Of a stretch of DNA of 64,000 nucleotides, positions 1-10,097 are shown piece by piece; within the stretch, counting starts at the first letter, position 1, and each line of letters begins with the position of its first letter. Origin of the DNA: Bacteroidales bacterium (lineage in GTDB: Bacteria > Bacteroidota > Bacteroidia > Bacteroidales > F082); the NCBI GenBank assembly GCA_017394865.1, contig JAFPWT010000014.1, positions 1 to 64,000 of the forward strand. Direction: 5' to 3'. Under the pieces are notes generated by a model. That model was not told the DNA's origin and did no database searches. It saw only the letters and a list, made by a program, of their open reading frames with translations. A program made the position numbers and the translations under genes.

Positions 1-1
1 C

Positions 2-2602
2 TACAACCATGGCGCGACCTGCACGCTGACAGCGACGGCCAACACGGGCTACAATTTCATCAATTGGACGCTATACGGTGACGAATACGACACCATCCCA
101 ACCATCCAGTTCGAGGTAACCGACACCTTGGTCTTCGCGGCTAACTTTGAACTGATCAACTACGACATCACGGCAATGGTGACGGTCAATCCTACCGAGG
201 GCGGTACTGTGACGGGCGCTGGCAACTACAACTACGGACAGACCTGCACATTGACAGCAGTGCCAGCCACGGGTTATCATTTCGTGAACTGGACCAAGAA
301 CGGCCAAGAGGTCTCTACAAATCTTACTTATACATTTGAGGTGACCGAAGCTGCTGAATACGCTGCTAATTTTGCGATTAACAACTACAACATCGCCGCA
401 ACGGCCAACCCGGCCGTGGGCGGCACTGTCACTGGCGCTGGTACCTATAACCACTTCGAGGAGATCACGCTGACGGCCACCGAAGGCGAGGGTTATACCT
501 TCGTTAACTGGACGGAGAACGGTCAAGAGGTCGCTACGACCTTGGCTTACACCTTCACGGTGACAGGTCCTAGAACGTTGGTTGCCAACTTCAGCCTGAA
601 CAGCTATGATATCACTGCTTCAGCCAACCCGGCCGTAGGCGGCACTGTCACTGGCGCTGGTACCTATAACCACTTCGAGGAGATCACGCTGACGGCCACC
701 GAAGGCGAGGGTTATACCTTCGTTAACTGGACGGAGAACGGTCAAGAGGTCGCTACGACTTTGGCTTACACCTTCACGGTGACAGGTCCCAGAACGTTGG
801 TTGCCAACTTCAGCCTGAACAGCTATGATATCACTGCTTCAGCCAACCCGGCCGTGGGCGGCACTGTCACTGGCGCTGGTACCTATAACCACTTCGAGGA
901 GATCACGCTGACAGCCACCGAAGGCGAGGGTTATACCTTCGTTAACTGGACGGAGAACGGTCAAGAGGTCGCTACGACCTTGGCTTACACCTTCACGGTG
1001 ACAGGTCCTAGGACTTTGGTTGCCAACTTCAGTCTGAACAGCTACGACATCGCAGCATCGGCCAACCCGACCGTAGGCGGCACTGTGACCGGCGCTGGTA
1101 CCTACAACCACTTTGAGGAGATCACGCTGACAGCCACAGAGGGCGAGGGTTACACCTTCGTGAACTGGACGGAGAACGGCCAGGAGGTCGCCACCACCTT
1201 GGCCTACACCTTCACGGTGACAGGTCCTAGAACGTTGGTTGCCAACTTCAGCTTGAACAACTATGAGATCACGGTGTCTGGCACACCGTCGACTGGCGGT
1301 GAGGTGAGCGGTGCAGGTACTTACGACCATTTCGCTACCTGTACGTTGACCGCCACCCCTGCCGAAGGTTATCATTTCGAGAAATGGACGCTTAACGGCA
1401 CAGAGGTCTCCACTTCTGCCACTTACAGTTTCACAGTAACAGGAGAGGCTGCTTACGTGGCGCACTTCCAGCGGAATAGATATGCCATTACCGTCAATCA
1501 TACTACAGGCGGCACCGTCACTGGCGCAGGCAACTACTATCACTTTGCGATCTGTACGTTGAGAGCGATTCCTTCGACAGGTTATCATTTTGTGAACTGG
1601 ACGGAGAACGGCCAGGAGGTAGCTACAACAACGACTTACACCTTTACCGTAACCGAGGCCAGAACCTTAATGGCAAACTTTGAACAGAATACTTACACCA
1701 TTACTGCTATTGCCAACCCAACAGCGGGAGGCGCTATTACAGGTGCAGGCGACTACACTCATGGCGAGATTTGTACGCTGACTGCAACATCTAATCCGGG
1801 TTATTACTTTGTGAATTGGACCAAAGGCAACGACATAGTCTCCACAGACGAGGTCTATAGCTTCGAAGTGACAGAGAGTGCCACTTATAGGGCCCATTTT
1901 GAACAGTTTGACTATGTCGTTTTGGCGGACGCCAATCCTGAGGATGGTGGCACCATCACTGGTACGGGCGAACAGTTCCACTATGGTCAGACATGCCAGT
2001 TGAACGCGCAAGCCAATACAGGATACCATTTTGTGAATTGGACTTTGAACGGTGTTGAGGTTTCGACATCTAACATCTATACTCTCACTGTAACAGAGTC
2101 GGTACACTACGTGGCCAACTTTGAGCTCGACACCTTTGAGATCACAGCAATCGCTGATCCGGAAGAAGGCGGTGTCATTACAGGTGCTGGAACCTACACC
2201 TATGGTCAAGAGGTTGTTTTATCCGCTGAGCCCAATCCGGATTTCATATTTGTGAATTGGACTGAAGGTGACGAGGTCGTTTCCGAGGATAACCGAATCA
2301 TATTTAATGCAGAAGAGGATAGACAGCTGGTAGCCCACTTCATTAGTACGGTAGGCTTAACCGAACAATATTCGTTGACAGTCTCGGTCTACCCGAACCC
2401 CACCACTTCCCAACTGACCATTGAAGCTTCAGAGCCCGTTAAAATGCTCGAGATTTACACCATCAATGGAGCCCTGGTCGGTAAGCAAGTCAATTGTTCC
2501 GACAAGATCGTGCTTGATGTTGAGAATTATGTCTCAGGCACTTACATGATTCGCTTGACCACCGACAAAACTGTTGGTATCAGAAAATTTGTAAAGGAAT
2601 AA
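2..2602 (+). CDS. T9SS-exported InlB-type repeat surface protein (5' partial)
   Basis: The reading frame is open from base 2, so the gene starts upstream; 866 residues are visible. It consists of about ten complete tandem modules of roughly 70-73 residues plus a partial first one. Each has the pattern NPxxGGTVTGAGxY...F..CTLTA.P..GYHFVNWT..G..V and ends near AxF. This matches the divergent InlB B-repeat (beta-grasp-like) family of surface proteins. Four consecutive modules (bases 380-1255) are almost identical at DNA level. The last 80 residues, from VSVYPNPTTSQLTIEA to IRKFVKE, are a type A T9SS sorting domain, so the protein should cross the outer membrane by T9SS and be attached or released at the surface. 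An adhesive or structural role is inferred. An outer-membrane barrel gene follows 53 bases downstream. Confidence 0.85.
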   Translation, partial: YNHGATCTLTATANTGYNFINWTLYGDEYDTIPTIQFEVTDTLVFAANFELINYDITAMVTVNPTEGGTVTGAGNYNYGQTCTLTAVPATGYHFVNWTKNGQEVSTNLTYTFEVTEAAEYAANFAINNYNIAATANPAVGGTVTGAGTYNHFEEITLTATEGEGYTFVNWTENGQEVATTLAYTFTVTGPRTLVANFSLNSYDITASANPAVGGTVTGAGTYNHFEEITLTATEGEGYTFVNWTENGQEVATTLAYTFTVTGPRTLVANFSLNSYDITASANPAVGGTVTGAGTYNHFEEITLTATEGEGYTFVNWTENGQEVATTLAYTFTVTGPRTLVANFSLNSYDIAASANPTVGGTVTGAGTYNHFEEITLTATEGEGYTFVNWTENGQEVATTLAYTFTVTGPRTLVANFSLNNYEITVSGTPSTGGEVSGAGTYDHFATCTLTATPAEGYHFEKWTLNGTEVSTSATYSFTVTGEAAYVAHFQRNRYAITVNHTTGGTVTGAGNYYHFAICTLRAIPSTGYHFVNWTENGQEVATTTTYTFTVTEARTLMANFEQNTYTITAIANPTAGGAITGAGDYTHGEICTLTATSNPGYYFVNWTKGNDIVSTDEVYSFEVTESATYRAHFEQFDYVVLADANPEDGGTITGTGEQFHYGQTCQLNAQANTGYHFVNWTLNGVEVSTSNIYTLTVTESVHYVANFELDTFEITAIADPEEGGVITGAGTYTYGQEVVLSAEPNPDFIFVNWTEGDEVVSEDNRIIFNAEEDRQLVAHFISTVGLTEQYSLTVSVYPNPTTSQLTIEASEPVKMLEIYTINGALVGKQVNCSDKIVLDVENYVSGTYMIRLTTDKTVGIRKFVKE
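380..1255 (+). repeat. Four near-identical 219-bp tandem repeats inside the surface protein gene
   Basis: Units begin at 380, 599, 818 and 1037 with an exact 219-base (73-codon) period. Units 1-3 differ at only a few bases, mostly synonymous; unit 4 is slightly more diverged. The flanking modules of the same protein are related only at amino acid level. This indicates recent duplication or ongoing gene conversion. Confidence 0.95.
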
Positions 2603-2655
2603 GAGTTACTTAGTATTTTCGCAATAATAATCCAACGATAACGAAAAATCATACC

Positions 2656-4620
2656 ATGAAACGTCGAATAATTCTTTTAAATCTTTTCTTTTGTTTTGTA
2701 TTGTTGTTTGGCTTTTCACTAACCTCAAAGGCACAAGACTCAGAGCTTCAAACTGTGGTTGACCCGTTGACTGTGTCAGGTACAGTTGGCACTCAACTCA
2801 CGTCATCGTGGAATAATGCCGATCTGCATTACAATTCGCCGTTTTCGGCCCTTGCTTATGCCAATATGACCTATAACATTTTTGGTATCAGTGTCCCGAT
2901 GAGCGTTAATTTGATTAATGTGAGCGCCGAACAATTCACCTTTTCCGAACCAGTCTTTACCATCAATTTTAGGCCTACATGGAAAAGATTCACCTTCCAT
3001 TTCGGTACGTCTTGCATGAATTTCTCCAACTACACATATAACGGTATTTCCTTTGACGGTGTAGGTATGGAATATCGAGGTAAAAAATTCCGTTTTGGAG
3101 GCTTTTACGGCAACTTCAATCACGCTACGACCTTCCGTACGGAACTCGATGACCGCGATGCCATTCAATTTCTGTCCGACTCGTTATTGGGCATGAACAA
3201 TGTGGCTTATACCACCTTGCCTCAGTTCAAGCGCAAGGCATACGCAGCACACATCGCCGTTGGAAGCAAGCGAAATTATGTTGATTTTAGTTTATTACAC
3301 GCTGCCGATGACTTAAACAGCTTGCCCACACAATGGTATGTGTATAACATTTATTCCTCCGACATGATTGACACCTCACTTGTTATGCGTGACTCCACCA
3401 TTAAAGGAAAGGAAAACCTGGCGTTAGGCCTGAAAGGACACTTTACCATTGGCGAGCATGTAATGTTTGAAGCCAATTTGGGAGCCAGCTTGTTCACTCC
3501 TGACATTGCGCGGGAAGAAATAGTGCTGGAAGGAGAAGGCGATGTTGAGTTGGCCAATAAGATCATGGGTGGATTCCGGAAGATAGGCATGTTCAATGTG
3601 CGTTATGGCAGCGAGGTTCGCTTTGCTGGTGACGCCTTGTTAAATTTGAACTTCAAGCCTGTCACAGCCACTTTAACTTACCGCTTTGTGCAACCTGACT
3701 ATACTTCTTTGGGTGCTAACGGATTCAACCAAAATGCCCAAACTTTTGGCGGCAACCTTTCTACCTCATTGTTTAACCAAACAGCTTTCCTGACCTTGAA
3801 TGGCTATCTGCAACGCGATAATTTGGATAAAAAACAAATGTACACCAATCAGGTAGGTTCTTATGCCCTCACCTGGAACAATTTCTTTGGCGATAACGTG
3901 GCCTTGGCGGTCATGTACAACGGCGTTACGCAGAAACAGTTGGACGGTGTATTGGAAGTTCCTGAAGAAATACAGATTAACCAAATTGCACATAGCTTGG
4001 ATATCTCGCCCAGCTACACATTGTCTCTCGAAAACGACCATACGTTTAACGTAAGTTTCAACTTGTTGCAGAACAAGAACCTTAACAAACACATGGAAGG
4101 GATGAGTTTTGATGTTTCTACTACAAGTTTTGGTGTTGGTTATGAAGTCTATTTTTCTCACTCGCGGGTTTCACTAAATGCCAATTACGACTATTCCCTG
4201 TCACGTTCTCCGGGCAACGACTATAACTCCCACTGCCTCACAGGCTGCACATCCTACAACTTCATAAAAAAAGAGGATCTTACACTATCTGGCAATGCTA
4301 GATTGACAATGGCTTTTAATGTTGAAAAGACGGAAGTTGATGAAGTGGATGACTCAAAGCGCAGAGTTCTTGACTACCTTGCACACCGTGTTGGTGCCGA
4401 AGCGGGTATCGAGATGACCAACGACCTTTCTGTCGCCGCTCGTCTGGGCGCTTCGCTGAATTACAAAGATCGACACAATGCATCCGTATTCTTTTCCATC
4501 AGCAATTATAGCGACAATATCGTCATCGGCCAGCACGTGGCGGTCAACACCGACGTGCGCTTCATGATGGAATATAGCTATAGCTTCGCCTCTCGTGTGA
4601 TTAAGTCAAAAAAGAAATAA
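2656..4620 (+). CDS. Outer-membrane beta-barrel protein
   Basis: 654 residues with a clear Sec signal peptide (MKRRII..., cleavage near SKAQ-DSE, about residue 27). The mature part is made of alternating hydrophobic/polar strands rich in Tyr, Phe and Asn, for example FRPTWKRFTFHFGTS and NFKPVTATLTYRFVQP, and it ends in a barrel-like FMMEYSYSFASRV segment followed by a basic tail. These are the marks of a Bacteroidota outer-membrane barrel; no plug or TonB box is evident. The gene lies between the repeat adhesin and a TANFOR-like gene (33-base gap), so the three are probably co-transcribed and act together at the surface. I cannot assign a specific family; it may be a surface anchor or channel. 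Confidence 0.6.
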   Translation: MKRRIILLNLFFCFVLLFGFSLTSKAQDSELQTVVDPLTVSGTVGTQLTSSWNNADLHYNSPFSALAYANMTYNIFGISVPMSVNLINVSAEQFTFSEPVFTINFRPTWKRFTFHFGTSCMNFSNYTYNGISFDGVGMEYRGKKFRFGGFYGNFNHATTFRTELDDRDAIQFLSDSLLGMNNVAYTTLPQFKRKAYAAHIAVGSKRNYVDFSLLHAADDLNSLPTQWYVYNIYSSDMIDTSLVMRDSTIKGKENLALGLKGHFTIGEHVMFEANLGASLFTPDIAREEIVLEGEGDVELANKIMGGFRKIGMFNVRYGSEVRFAGDALLNLNFKPVTATLTYRFVQPDYTSLGANGFNQNAQTFGGNLSTSLFNQTAFLTLNGYLQRDNLDKKQMYTNQVGSYALTWNNFFGDNVALAVMYNGVTQKQLDGVLEVPEEIQINQIAHSLDISPSYTLSLENDHTFNVSFNLLQNKNLNKHMEGMSFDVSTTSFGVGYEVYFSHSRVSLNANYDYSLSRSPGNDYNSHCLTGCTSYNFIKKEDLTLSGNARLTMAFNVEKTEVDEVDDSKRRVLDYLAHRVGAEAGIEMTNDLSVAARLGASLNYKDRHNASVFFSISNYSDNIVIGQHVAVNTDVRFMMEYSYSFASRVIKSKKK

Positions 4621-4653
4621 ATAACAGTTAGAATCATAAAAACAAATCTTAAT

Positions 4654-6648
4654 ATGAAACGCATTTTTCGAACTCTAGTTTTGGCTGTTGCCCTCTTTAC
4701 GGGACTTATGACGGTTTCAGCACAGACAGTTCAAGTGGTGGTGTTCCCCAAGGTTCCTGCACTACCAACGACACTGACCAGCTATCTGGATGACCCGCTT
4801 CGTTATTTCAACATACAGTTTATTGTAACCGGCGCGGGAAGCGAAGGATTAGAAGTTTTCTTTGATGCCGAATTCTCAGTCAACAACCAAGCACTCTATG
4901 TCCGTACCAAGCCAGGAACGGTTCCTTCACAACCCATTCTTCTTTCTGAGGGAATCAATAGAATGAAGACAGACGTGCTAGCCACCCAGATAGGAAGCGG
5001 TCGTCTGGAAACCAACATTAACTACAATAATCCCATCGAGATTCAACAGTTGCCCGAAGGAACCTATCAGCTTTGCATCGATATCTACCTCTGGAGCGAC
5101 CGTACGAATCCAAATCGTGAATCGATTACCGTAGGACCTTGCCCAACGTTCGAAATCTGCTACTCAGGCTCCGCACCTGAATTGGTGTCTCCTATGGCCG
5201 GTGCACAGATGGACTTGAACGGTGCTATGGTGGTAACACCGAACCGGAGAATCAATTTCTTCTGGACTCCCGTCATTTCCAATTGTGCTGGCAGAAACGT
5301 CCGTTTCAAATACAAATTGAAGGTGGTAAAGGTACTGGATGGTCAGAACTATCAGGATGCCATTAAATACAACCCCGTCCTCTTCTCTACAGAAGTTCGC
5401 GACAATAATTATGCTGTGTTTGACACCTTGCGCGATATCAAAGTTCAGTTGGAAAGCGGTAAACTCTATGTGGCACAAGTGGAGGCCGAGCAGATTAAAA
5501 CCAGAGATTCCGACGAGCCTTTCATTGTCGCCAACAACGGTGTTAGCCAGCCAATGCCTTTCTTCTGGAGCCACTCTGACGGCGTATTTAGAAAGTACAA
5601 TTACAATTATTCCGTGGATGACGAAAGTGAAGAAGATGATGAAAGTGAAGGCGTTGAAGGTTTGACACAATGGGAAGGTGGCGTAGAAGAGGTGTCAGAA
5701 CTGGAGACCATTCTCGAAGAGATGCAAGACCAACATATTGTCGACTTCTCGACCAAGCGTCATTATGTACCGAGCGACGGCTACTACACCATCCCCATGA
5801 GCGATGATATAGAGGTGGTCTTCGAACCTGCACGACATGAATCACTGAAAAACGTCTCCTATACTTTAGAATTATATGAAAATACAGGTGACGATATTGA
5901 CAGTATCACGTCCTATGAACCGCTGCACAGTGAAGAAATCAAAGGATTGCCCGAACGCTACAACAAAATGGACAACCACGAATTGATCAACCGCACCCTT
6001 GCCGGTTGGGGTACTGATCTGGAGCAAGGCAATCTTTACTATCTGCAATTGTCAAGCACCTACACCGTGAATTATTGGGAATACGAAGTCTCCGACACCA
6101 TTTATTACGTCAATGAGATGGTGGCAGAGCATATTCACGACACGATTTCTCGTGAGTTTTTAGAGAGAGAAGTGACCTATCCCACTGGGGTGTTCTTCCA
6201 ATGGGGCGACGATCCGGAAGTTCCGACATTTACCACACCGCAATGGAAAGCTCCCGTAGATCGCTCTGGTGACGACATCTACGATCCGGAAAATTACAAA
6301 CTTCCCACTTCGGTGCCAGAAGTGAAGAAAGCCAAGTCATTCCCTGTTTCATGGACCCCAGTCAAGAATGTGACCGACGGAGATGAAGTGGCATACGAAG
6401 TGAATGTTTATGAACTAAAGCCGGGTCAGACCGTGGAAGAGGCCATTGCCAACAATTACGCGCTGATCACCCGCACCTTGGATGTCAATAAGATCTCTGC
6501 AGAGGATACCCAGTTCTTCAAGGTGTTCTCCGCTAAGAAGACTTATGTGATGACGCTTAGCACCGATGTCAGCGGCGACAGCGAAACCATATACCACTTC
6601 GAAAATGGCAACGAAGCACTTCCGATCATCTTCAAAGTAGTTAAATAA
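4654..6648 (+). CDS. Exported TANFOR-like protein
   Basis: 664 residues with a signal peptide (MKRIFRTLVLAVALFTGLMT, cleavage near VSAQ-TVQ). The N-terminal half contains LPEGTYQLCIDIYLW followed by a Cys-containing segment (GPCPTFEICY) and a RINFFWTPV fibronectin-like strand. This is the layout I associate with TANFOR-domain proteins of Bacteroidota. Around residue 325 lies a short acidic linker (DDESEEDDESEG). The second half repeats a beta-rich segment (FPVSWTPVKNVTDGDEVAYE). There is no T9SS tail, so it is probably periplasmic or in the outer-membrane inner leaflet as a partner of the preceding barrel. The family call rests on motif memory. The gene converges with trkH, six bases away. 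Confidence 0.5.
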   Translation: MKRIFRTLVLAVALFTGLMTVSAQTVQVVVFPKVPALPTTLTSYLDDPLRYFNIQFIVTGAGSEGLEVFFDAEFSVNNQALYVRTKPGTVPSQPILLSEGINRMKTDVLATQIGSGRLETNINYNNPIEIQQLPEGTYQLCIDIYLWSDRTNPNRESITVGPCPTFEICYSGSAPELVSPMAGAQMDLNGAMVVTPNRRINFFWTPVISNCAGRNVRFKYKLKVVKVLDGQNYQDAIKYNPVLFSTEVRDNNYAVFDTLRDIKVQLESGKLYVAQVEAEQIKTRDSDEPFIVANNGVSQPMPFFWSHSDGVFRKYNYNYSVDDESEEDDESEGVEGLTQWEGGVEEVSELETILEEMQDQHIVDFSTKRHYVPSDGYYTIPMSDDIEVVFEPARHESLKNVSYTLELYENTGDDIDSITSYEPLHSEEIKGLPERYNKMDNHELINRTLAGWGTDLEQGNLYYLQLSSTYTVNYWEYEVSDTIYYVNEMVAEHIHDTISREFLEREVTYPTGVFFQWGDDPEVPTFTTPQWKAPVDRSGDDIYDPENYKLPTSVPEVKKAKSFPVSWTPVKNVTDGDEVAYEVNVYELKPGQTVEEAIANNYALITRTLDVNKISAEDTQFFKVFSAKKTYVMTLSTDVSGDSETIYHFENGNEALPIIFKVVK

Positions 6649-6654
6649 AACAAT

Positions 6655-8115
6655 TTATTTCCAGAAGTTTCTGGAGAAGATTGAAATTAGCGTAAAGATC
6701 TCCACGCGGCCAAGTAGCATGAACATCATCAGCACCCACTTGGCCGCTTGGGGTAAGTAAGCGTAGGTGCCAAAAGGCCCGACCAAGCCGATCCCTGTGC
6801 CGAGATTGCTTAGCGAAGCGATGGATGCCCCTACTGAAGTGTTGAAGTCAACGCCCAAAGCGAGCAGGATGACAATGCCGATGACGAACAAGAAGAAGTA
6901 AAGAAAAACAAAGGTCATCGTCTTGAAAATCACGCTTTTGGAAATTGATTTCCGATTAATCTTCACAGGGATGACAGCATTGGGATGAATGACGCGCTTC
7001 AGTTCCAGCACAGAATTCTTGATAAAAATAAGGTGTCGGATGATCTTTATACCGCCAGCCGTGGAGCCGGAACATGCACCGATAAACATCAACAGCAGCA
7101 ATACACACCATAACCCGACAGGCCATAGGGTGTAGTCGTTCACGAAGAATCCTGTGGTAGTGAAGGTGGAAATCACGCTGAAAAACGAAGATCTCAAAGC
7201 ACTGCTGACGGGTTGCTTTACGATGAAAATCAACACAGCAGCAAATACGGCGCTGATACCTAAAATACTGAAAATAAAGTGCTTGAATTCCTCGTTGCCG
7301 AAGAGTGCTTTGGGCCGTCGCACCAAAGCGATGAGCAACAGTGTGAAGTTACACCCTGACAGGATCATGAAGCACATCACCACAATCTGTGAATAACTAG
7401 AAAATCCGGCTAAACTGCCTGTACGGGTGGAAAAACCGCCTGACGAGATGGTGGTCAATGAGTGGCACAAGGCATCGAACCAATCCATGTCGCCCACCCA
7501 CAGCAAAAGTGTCTCCAGCAGTGTGAAGAAAATATAAAGTCCCCAAAGTCGCTTGGCGGTATGCATGGTACGAGGATGCAACTTGTCATAGTTGATGCCG
7601 TTCATCTCGATCATGAACAGCTGCATTCCGCCGACGCCAAGCAGAGGCATCAAGGCCACAGCAAAGACAATGATAGCCAATCCTCCCATCCACTGGGTCA
7701 TGCTCCGCCACAAAAGGATATCTTTTGGTACTGCTTCGATGTTGGTGAGGATGGTGGCTCCCGTAGTAGTGAACCCCGACAACGCTTCAAAGAAAGCGTC
7801 AGTGAAGTTGGGGACGCTCTTGCCAAGCAGGAAAGGCAATCCGCCAAACACCGAGAGCACCAGCCACGAGAAGCAAACCGTGAGTACGCCTTCACGGTGG
7901 TTGAGCTGTTGGCCTTTGAACCTTCGGGTCGAGAAACTCAGGATAAAACCGGTGAGCACCGTGATGAGCGCGGCAAACGGCATACTGAAGACGTTGATGC
8001 CGTGGTGAAAATAGGTAACGGGAAGCACCGCGAGCATAAAACATCCCTCGATAAGCACCAAATTGCCCTGTATGCGAAGCAGGACAGGAATGCGTATTTT
8101 GCCGTTGGAGCTCAT
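6655..8115 (-). CDS. trkH: Potassium uptake channel subunit TrkH
   Basis: 486 residues, very hydrophobic, about ten membrane segments in the TrkH/KtrB fold of four pore loops. Pore-loop signatures are visible: SGFTTTGATI near residue 115, TTISSGGFSTRTGS, STFTTTGFFVNDY and SLSNLGTGIGL. The filter glycine is present in each loop. It forms the membrane pore of Trk potassium uptake, gated by the cytosolic TrkA. trkA lies immediately upstream on the same strand (11-base gap), with the DUF937 gene first, so the three form an operon. Length is normal for bacterial TrkH. Confidence 0.93.
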   Translation of the reverse strand: MSSNGKIRIPVLLRIQGNLVLIEGCFMLAVLPVTYFHHGINVFSMPFAALITVLTGFILSFSTRRFKGQQLNHREGVLTVCFSWLVLSVFGGLPFLLGKSVPNFTDAFFEALSGFTTTGATILTNIEAVPKDILLWRSMTQWMGGLAIIVFAVALMPLLGVGGMQLFMIEMNGINYDKLHPRTMHTAKRLWGLYIFFTLLETLLLWVGDMDWFDALCHSLTTISSGGFSTRTGSLAGFSSYSQIVVMCFMILSGCNFTLLLIALVRRPKALFGNEEFKHFIFSILGISAVFAAVLIFIVKQPVSSALRSSFFSVISTFTTTGFFVNDYTLWPVGLWCVLLLLMFIGACSGSTAGGIKIIRHLIFIKNSVLELKRVIHPNAVIPVKINRKSISKSVIFKTMTFVFLYFFLFVIGIVILLALGVDFNTSVGASIASLSNLGTGIGLVGPFGTYAYLPQAAKWVLMMFMLLGRVEIFTLISIFSRNFWK

Positions 8116-8126
8116 AAAAAAAGATA

Positions 8127-9467
8127 TTAGTGGAACAGACGTTCAACAGAGGGGATGGCGTTGGGTAATGCCAGCACCACCACGCGATCTTCAGCTTGGA
8201 TCTCGAAGTCGTCGGTGGCGATATAACCTTCGCCATCGCGCACAATACCGCAAATCACTGCATCGTCGGGCATGGCCAGCCTGCCGATCATCTTACGGGT
8301 CACGGCAGCGCCTAGGCGCACCTCAAACTCCACGATATCGGCGTCAATGCCACTGAGGCATTTCATGGTGGAGACCTTGGCACCCAAGGTGTAACGCACC
8401 ATGTAGCTGGCCGCGATGAGCTTCTTGTTGATGATACTGTCGATGCCGATGTTCTGTGAGATGTCGATATAGTCGATATTTTCCACCAAGGCAATGGTCT
8501 TTTTCACGCCAAAGGCCTTGGCTTGCAGACAAGTCAGAATATTGGTTTCGGTGTTTTCGGTGACAGCGATGAAGGCGTCCATATTAGAGATGCCTTCGTC
8601 CTCAAGCATGTCGATATTGCGCGCGTCGCCGTTGACGACAAGGGCATTCGAGAGAGCGTTGGTGAGCTCCATGCAGCGTTCTTTGCTGATCTCCAAGATT
8701 TTGATATTCAGTTCGTTTTCGAGCCGCTTGGCGGTGATACGCCCCACACGTCCGCCACCTACGATCATCACATTGTGAATGTTGATCTGTTTTTTGCCGC
8801 TCAGCCGGATAATGTCCTTGATGGCATGGGGTTTAGTGACCACATAGACCATGTCGGCCACTTGAAACACGGTGTCATCCTGTGGGATGAAGGTGTTCTG
8901 TCGGCGGTGGATCACTGCGATACGGAAATCGATGTGCTGGTATTGCTCGGTGACTTCCCCAACACTCTTTCCGATGATTTCGGCACCTTGCTCCAGCTTT
9001 ACCATGAAGAGCTTCAGTTTTCCTCCGCTGAAATCATAAGTCTCCAAAGAAGCATTCTGTTTCAACAGCGAGATGATTTCCTGAGCAGCGATATCCTCGG
9101 GCGAGAGCAACCCGTCGATGCCTAAATCTTGATACATGCGCCACACATTGGTATCTAGGTTTTCCATCGTGTTAACGCGTGCAACAACTTTTTTGGCACC
9201 GAGTTTTTTGGCCACGATGCCCGTGAGTAGATTGATGTGTTCGTCGTGCAACACGGCGATGACTAAATCGGCTCGCGACACATTGGCTCGTTGCAGTACC
9301 GAGACAGAGGTAGAGTCGCCCGTGATGGTCATCACGTCGCTATGTGACTCCACCATCTTCAGCAATTCCTCGTGAGGGTCAACGATGGTGATATTATGGT
9401 TGTCGCGCACTAAAGCCTCCGCCAAGTGCAGTCCGACTTCACCGTCTCCAGCAATGATGATATCCAT
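8127..9467 (-). CDS. trkA: Trk potassium system NAD-binding regulator TrkA
   Basis: 446 residues containing two RCK units, the classical tandem TrkA. The first Rossmann motif is GDGEVGLHLAEAL near the N terminus, ending in the acidic residue of TIVD. The second is VGGGRVGRITAKRLE near residue 230. Each is followed by a TrkA-C domain (for example IIGKSVGEV and TRKMIGRLAMPDDAVICGI). It binds NAD(H)/nucleotides in the cytosol and gates TrkH. It sits between the DUF937 gene (6-base gap) and trkH (11-base gap). Confidence 0.94.
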   Translation of the reverse strand: MDIIIAGDGEVGLHLAEALVRDNHNITIVDPHEELLKMVESHSDVMTITGDSTSVSVLQRANVSRADLVIAVLHDEHINLLTGIVAKKLGAKKVVARVNTMENLDTNVWRMYQDLGIDGLLSPEDIAAQEIISLLKQNASLETYDFSGGKLKLFMVKLEQGAEIIGKSVGEVTEQYQHIDFRIAVIHRRQNTFIPQDDTVFQVADMVYVVTKPHAIKDIIRLSGKKQINIHNVMIVGGGRVGRITAKRLENELNIKILEISKERCMELTNALSNALVVNGDARNIDMLEDEGISNMDAFIAVTENTETNILTCLQAKAFGVKKTIALVENIDYIDISQNIGIDSIINKKLIAASYMVRYTLGAKVSTMKCLSGIDADIVEFEVRLGAAVTRKMIGRLAMPDDAVICGIVRDGEGYIATDDFEIQAEDRVVVLALPNAIPSVERLFH

Positions 9468-9473
9468 ATGTTA

Positions 9474-10034
9474 TTATTTCATGAATCCCTCGATGATATC
9501 GGGGATGCCGTTGTTGTTGTTGTCACTCATGGCGCCGCCAAGGAGGCCGCCGAGTAGCCCGCCAGAGCTTTGTTTACCAGTTGAGCCACCGCCAAGCAGA
9601 CTTCCTAACAGGCCGCCTAAATCACCGGCACTGGTGTTGGTGCTTTTCTGGCTTTGTCCCAGCAATCCGAGCAGCATGGGTGCGATGGCTGACAAGATGG
9701 CGCCCACCTTACCGCTATTAGTGCCTGTTTGCTTGCCCAGAGCTGAACAGACCGAGGCGGAATTGTTTCCAAAAATGTGATTTAAAATCTTGGCTCCGTC
9801 AGTAAGATTGTCATCGCTCAGATTGATGCCGTCACCTATATGGCTTGCCAAGGCTCCTGATAGCGAGGAAGCGCCACGCTCTGTGGCTGCGTTTTTCTGC
9901 ATGGCACTGATAAGCGTCGGCAGAGCGGCGGTGATGATCGAATTCACCTGATCTCCGTTAATCTTGAACTGTTTACTCATGTCGTTGACAGCGCCATTGG
10001 CCGTCAAAGCTCCGATAATACTGTTTAAGTCCAT
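9474..10034 (-). CDS. DUF937 domain protein
   Basis: 186 residues. The N-terminal 110 residues are helical and resemble DUF937 (MDLNSIIGALTANGAVND, then VNSIITAALPTLISAMQKNA). The C terminus is Gly/Leu-rich (GGLLGSLLGGG, GGLLGGLLGGAM) and ends with a DNNNNGIPDIIEGFMK segment similar to calcium-type acidic loops. DUF937 proteins have no established biochemical role. It is first in the trk operon and has its own -7 box at 10060-10067. Whether it has any link to potassium is unknown. Confidence 0.75.
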   Translation of the reverse strand: MDLNSIIGALTANGAVNDMSKQFKINGDQVNSIITAALPTLISAMQKNAATERGASSLSGALASHIGDGINLSDDNLTDGAKILNHIFGNNSASVCSALGKQTGTNSGKVGAILSAIAPMLLGLLGQSQKSTNTSAGDLGGLLGSLLGGGSTGKQSSGGLLGGLLGGAMSDNNNNGIPDIIEGFMK

Positions 10035-10059
10035 AGAAATATTTTTTTTGTGTCAAGTG

Positions 10060-10067
10060 CAAAGATA
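10060..10067 (-). promoter_or_regulatory. -7 box for the DUF937-trkA-trkH operon
   Basis: The minus strand reads TATCTTTG, a perfect TAnnTTTG box, 25 bases before the start codon at 10034. Confidence 0.7.
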
Positions 10068-10089
10068 TATTTTTTTGTTTGAAAAGCAT

Positions 10090-10097
10090 TATTTTTG
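10090..10097 (+). promoter_or_regulatory. -7 box for metG
   Basis: TATTTTTG matches TAnnTTTG and lies 24 bases before ATG 10122. It shows that the longer open frame starting at 10095 is not the translated start. Confidence 0.7.

Noticed and set aside
839-1588. Long minus strand frame across the 219-bp repeats
   Set aside because: It mirrors the repeat adhesin; its apparent repeats only reflect the coding repeats of the + strand gene.
7462-8130. Long + strand open frame opposite trkH
   Set aside because: It is a shadow of the trkH coding region; the product is charged and low in recognisable motifs, whereas the minus frame is a complete TrkH.
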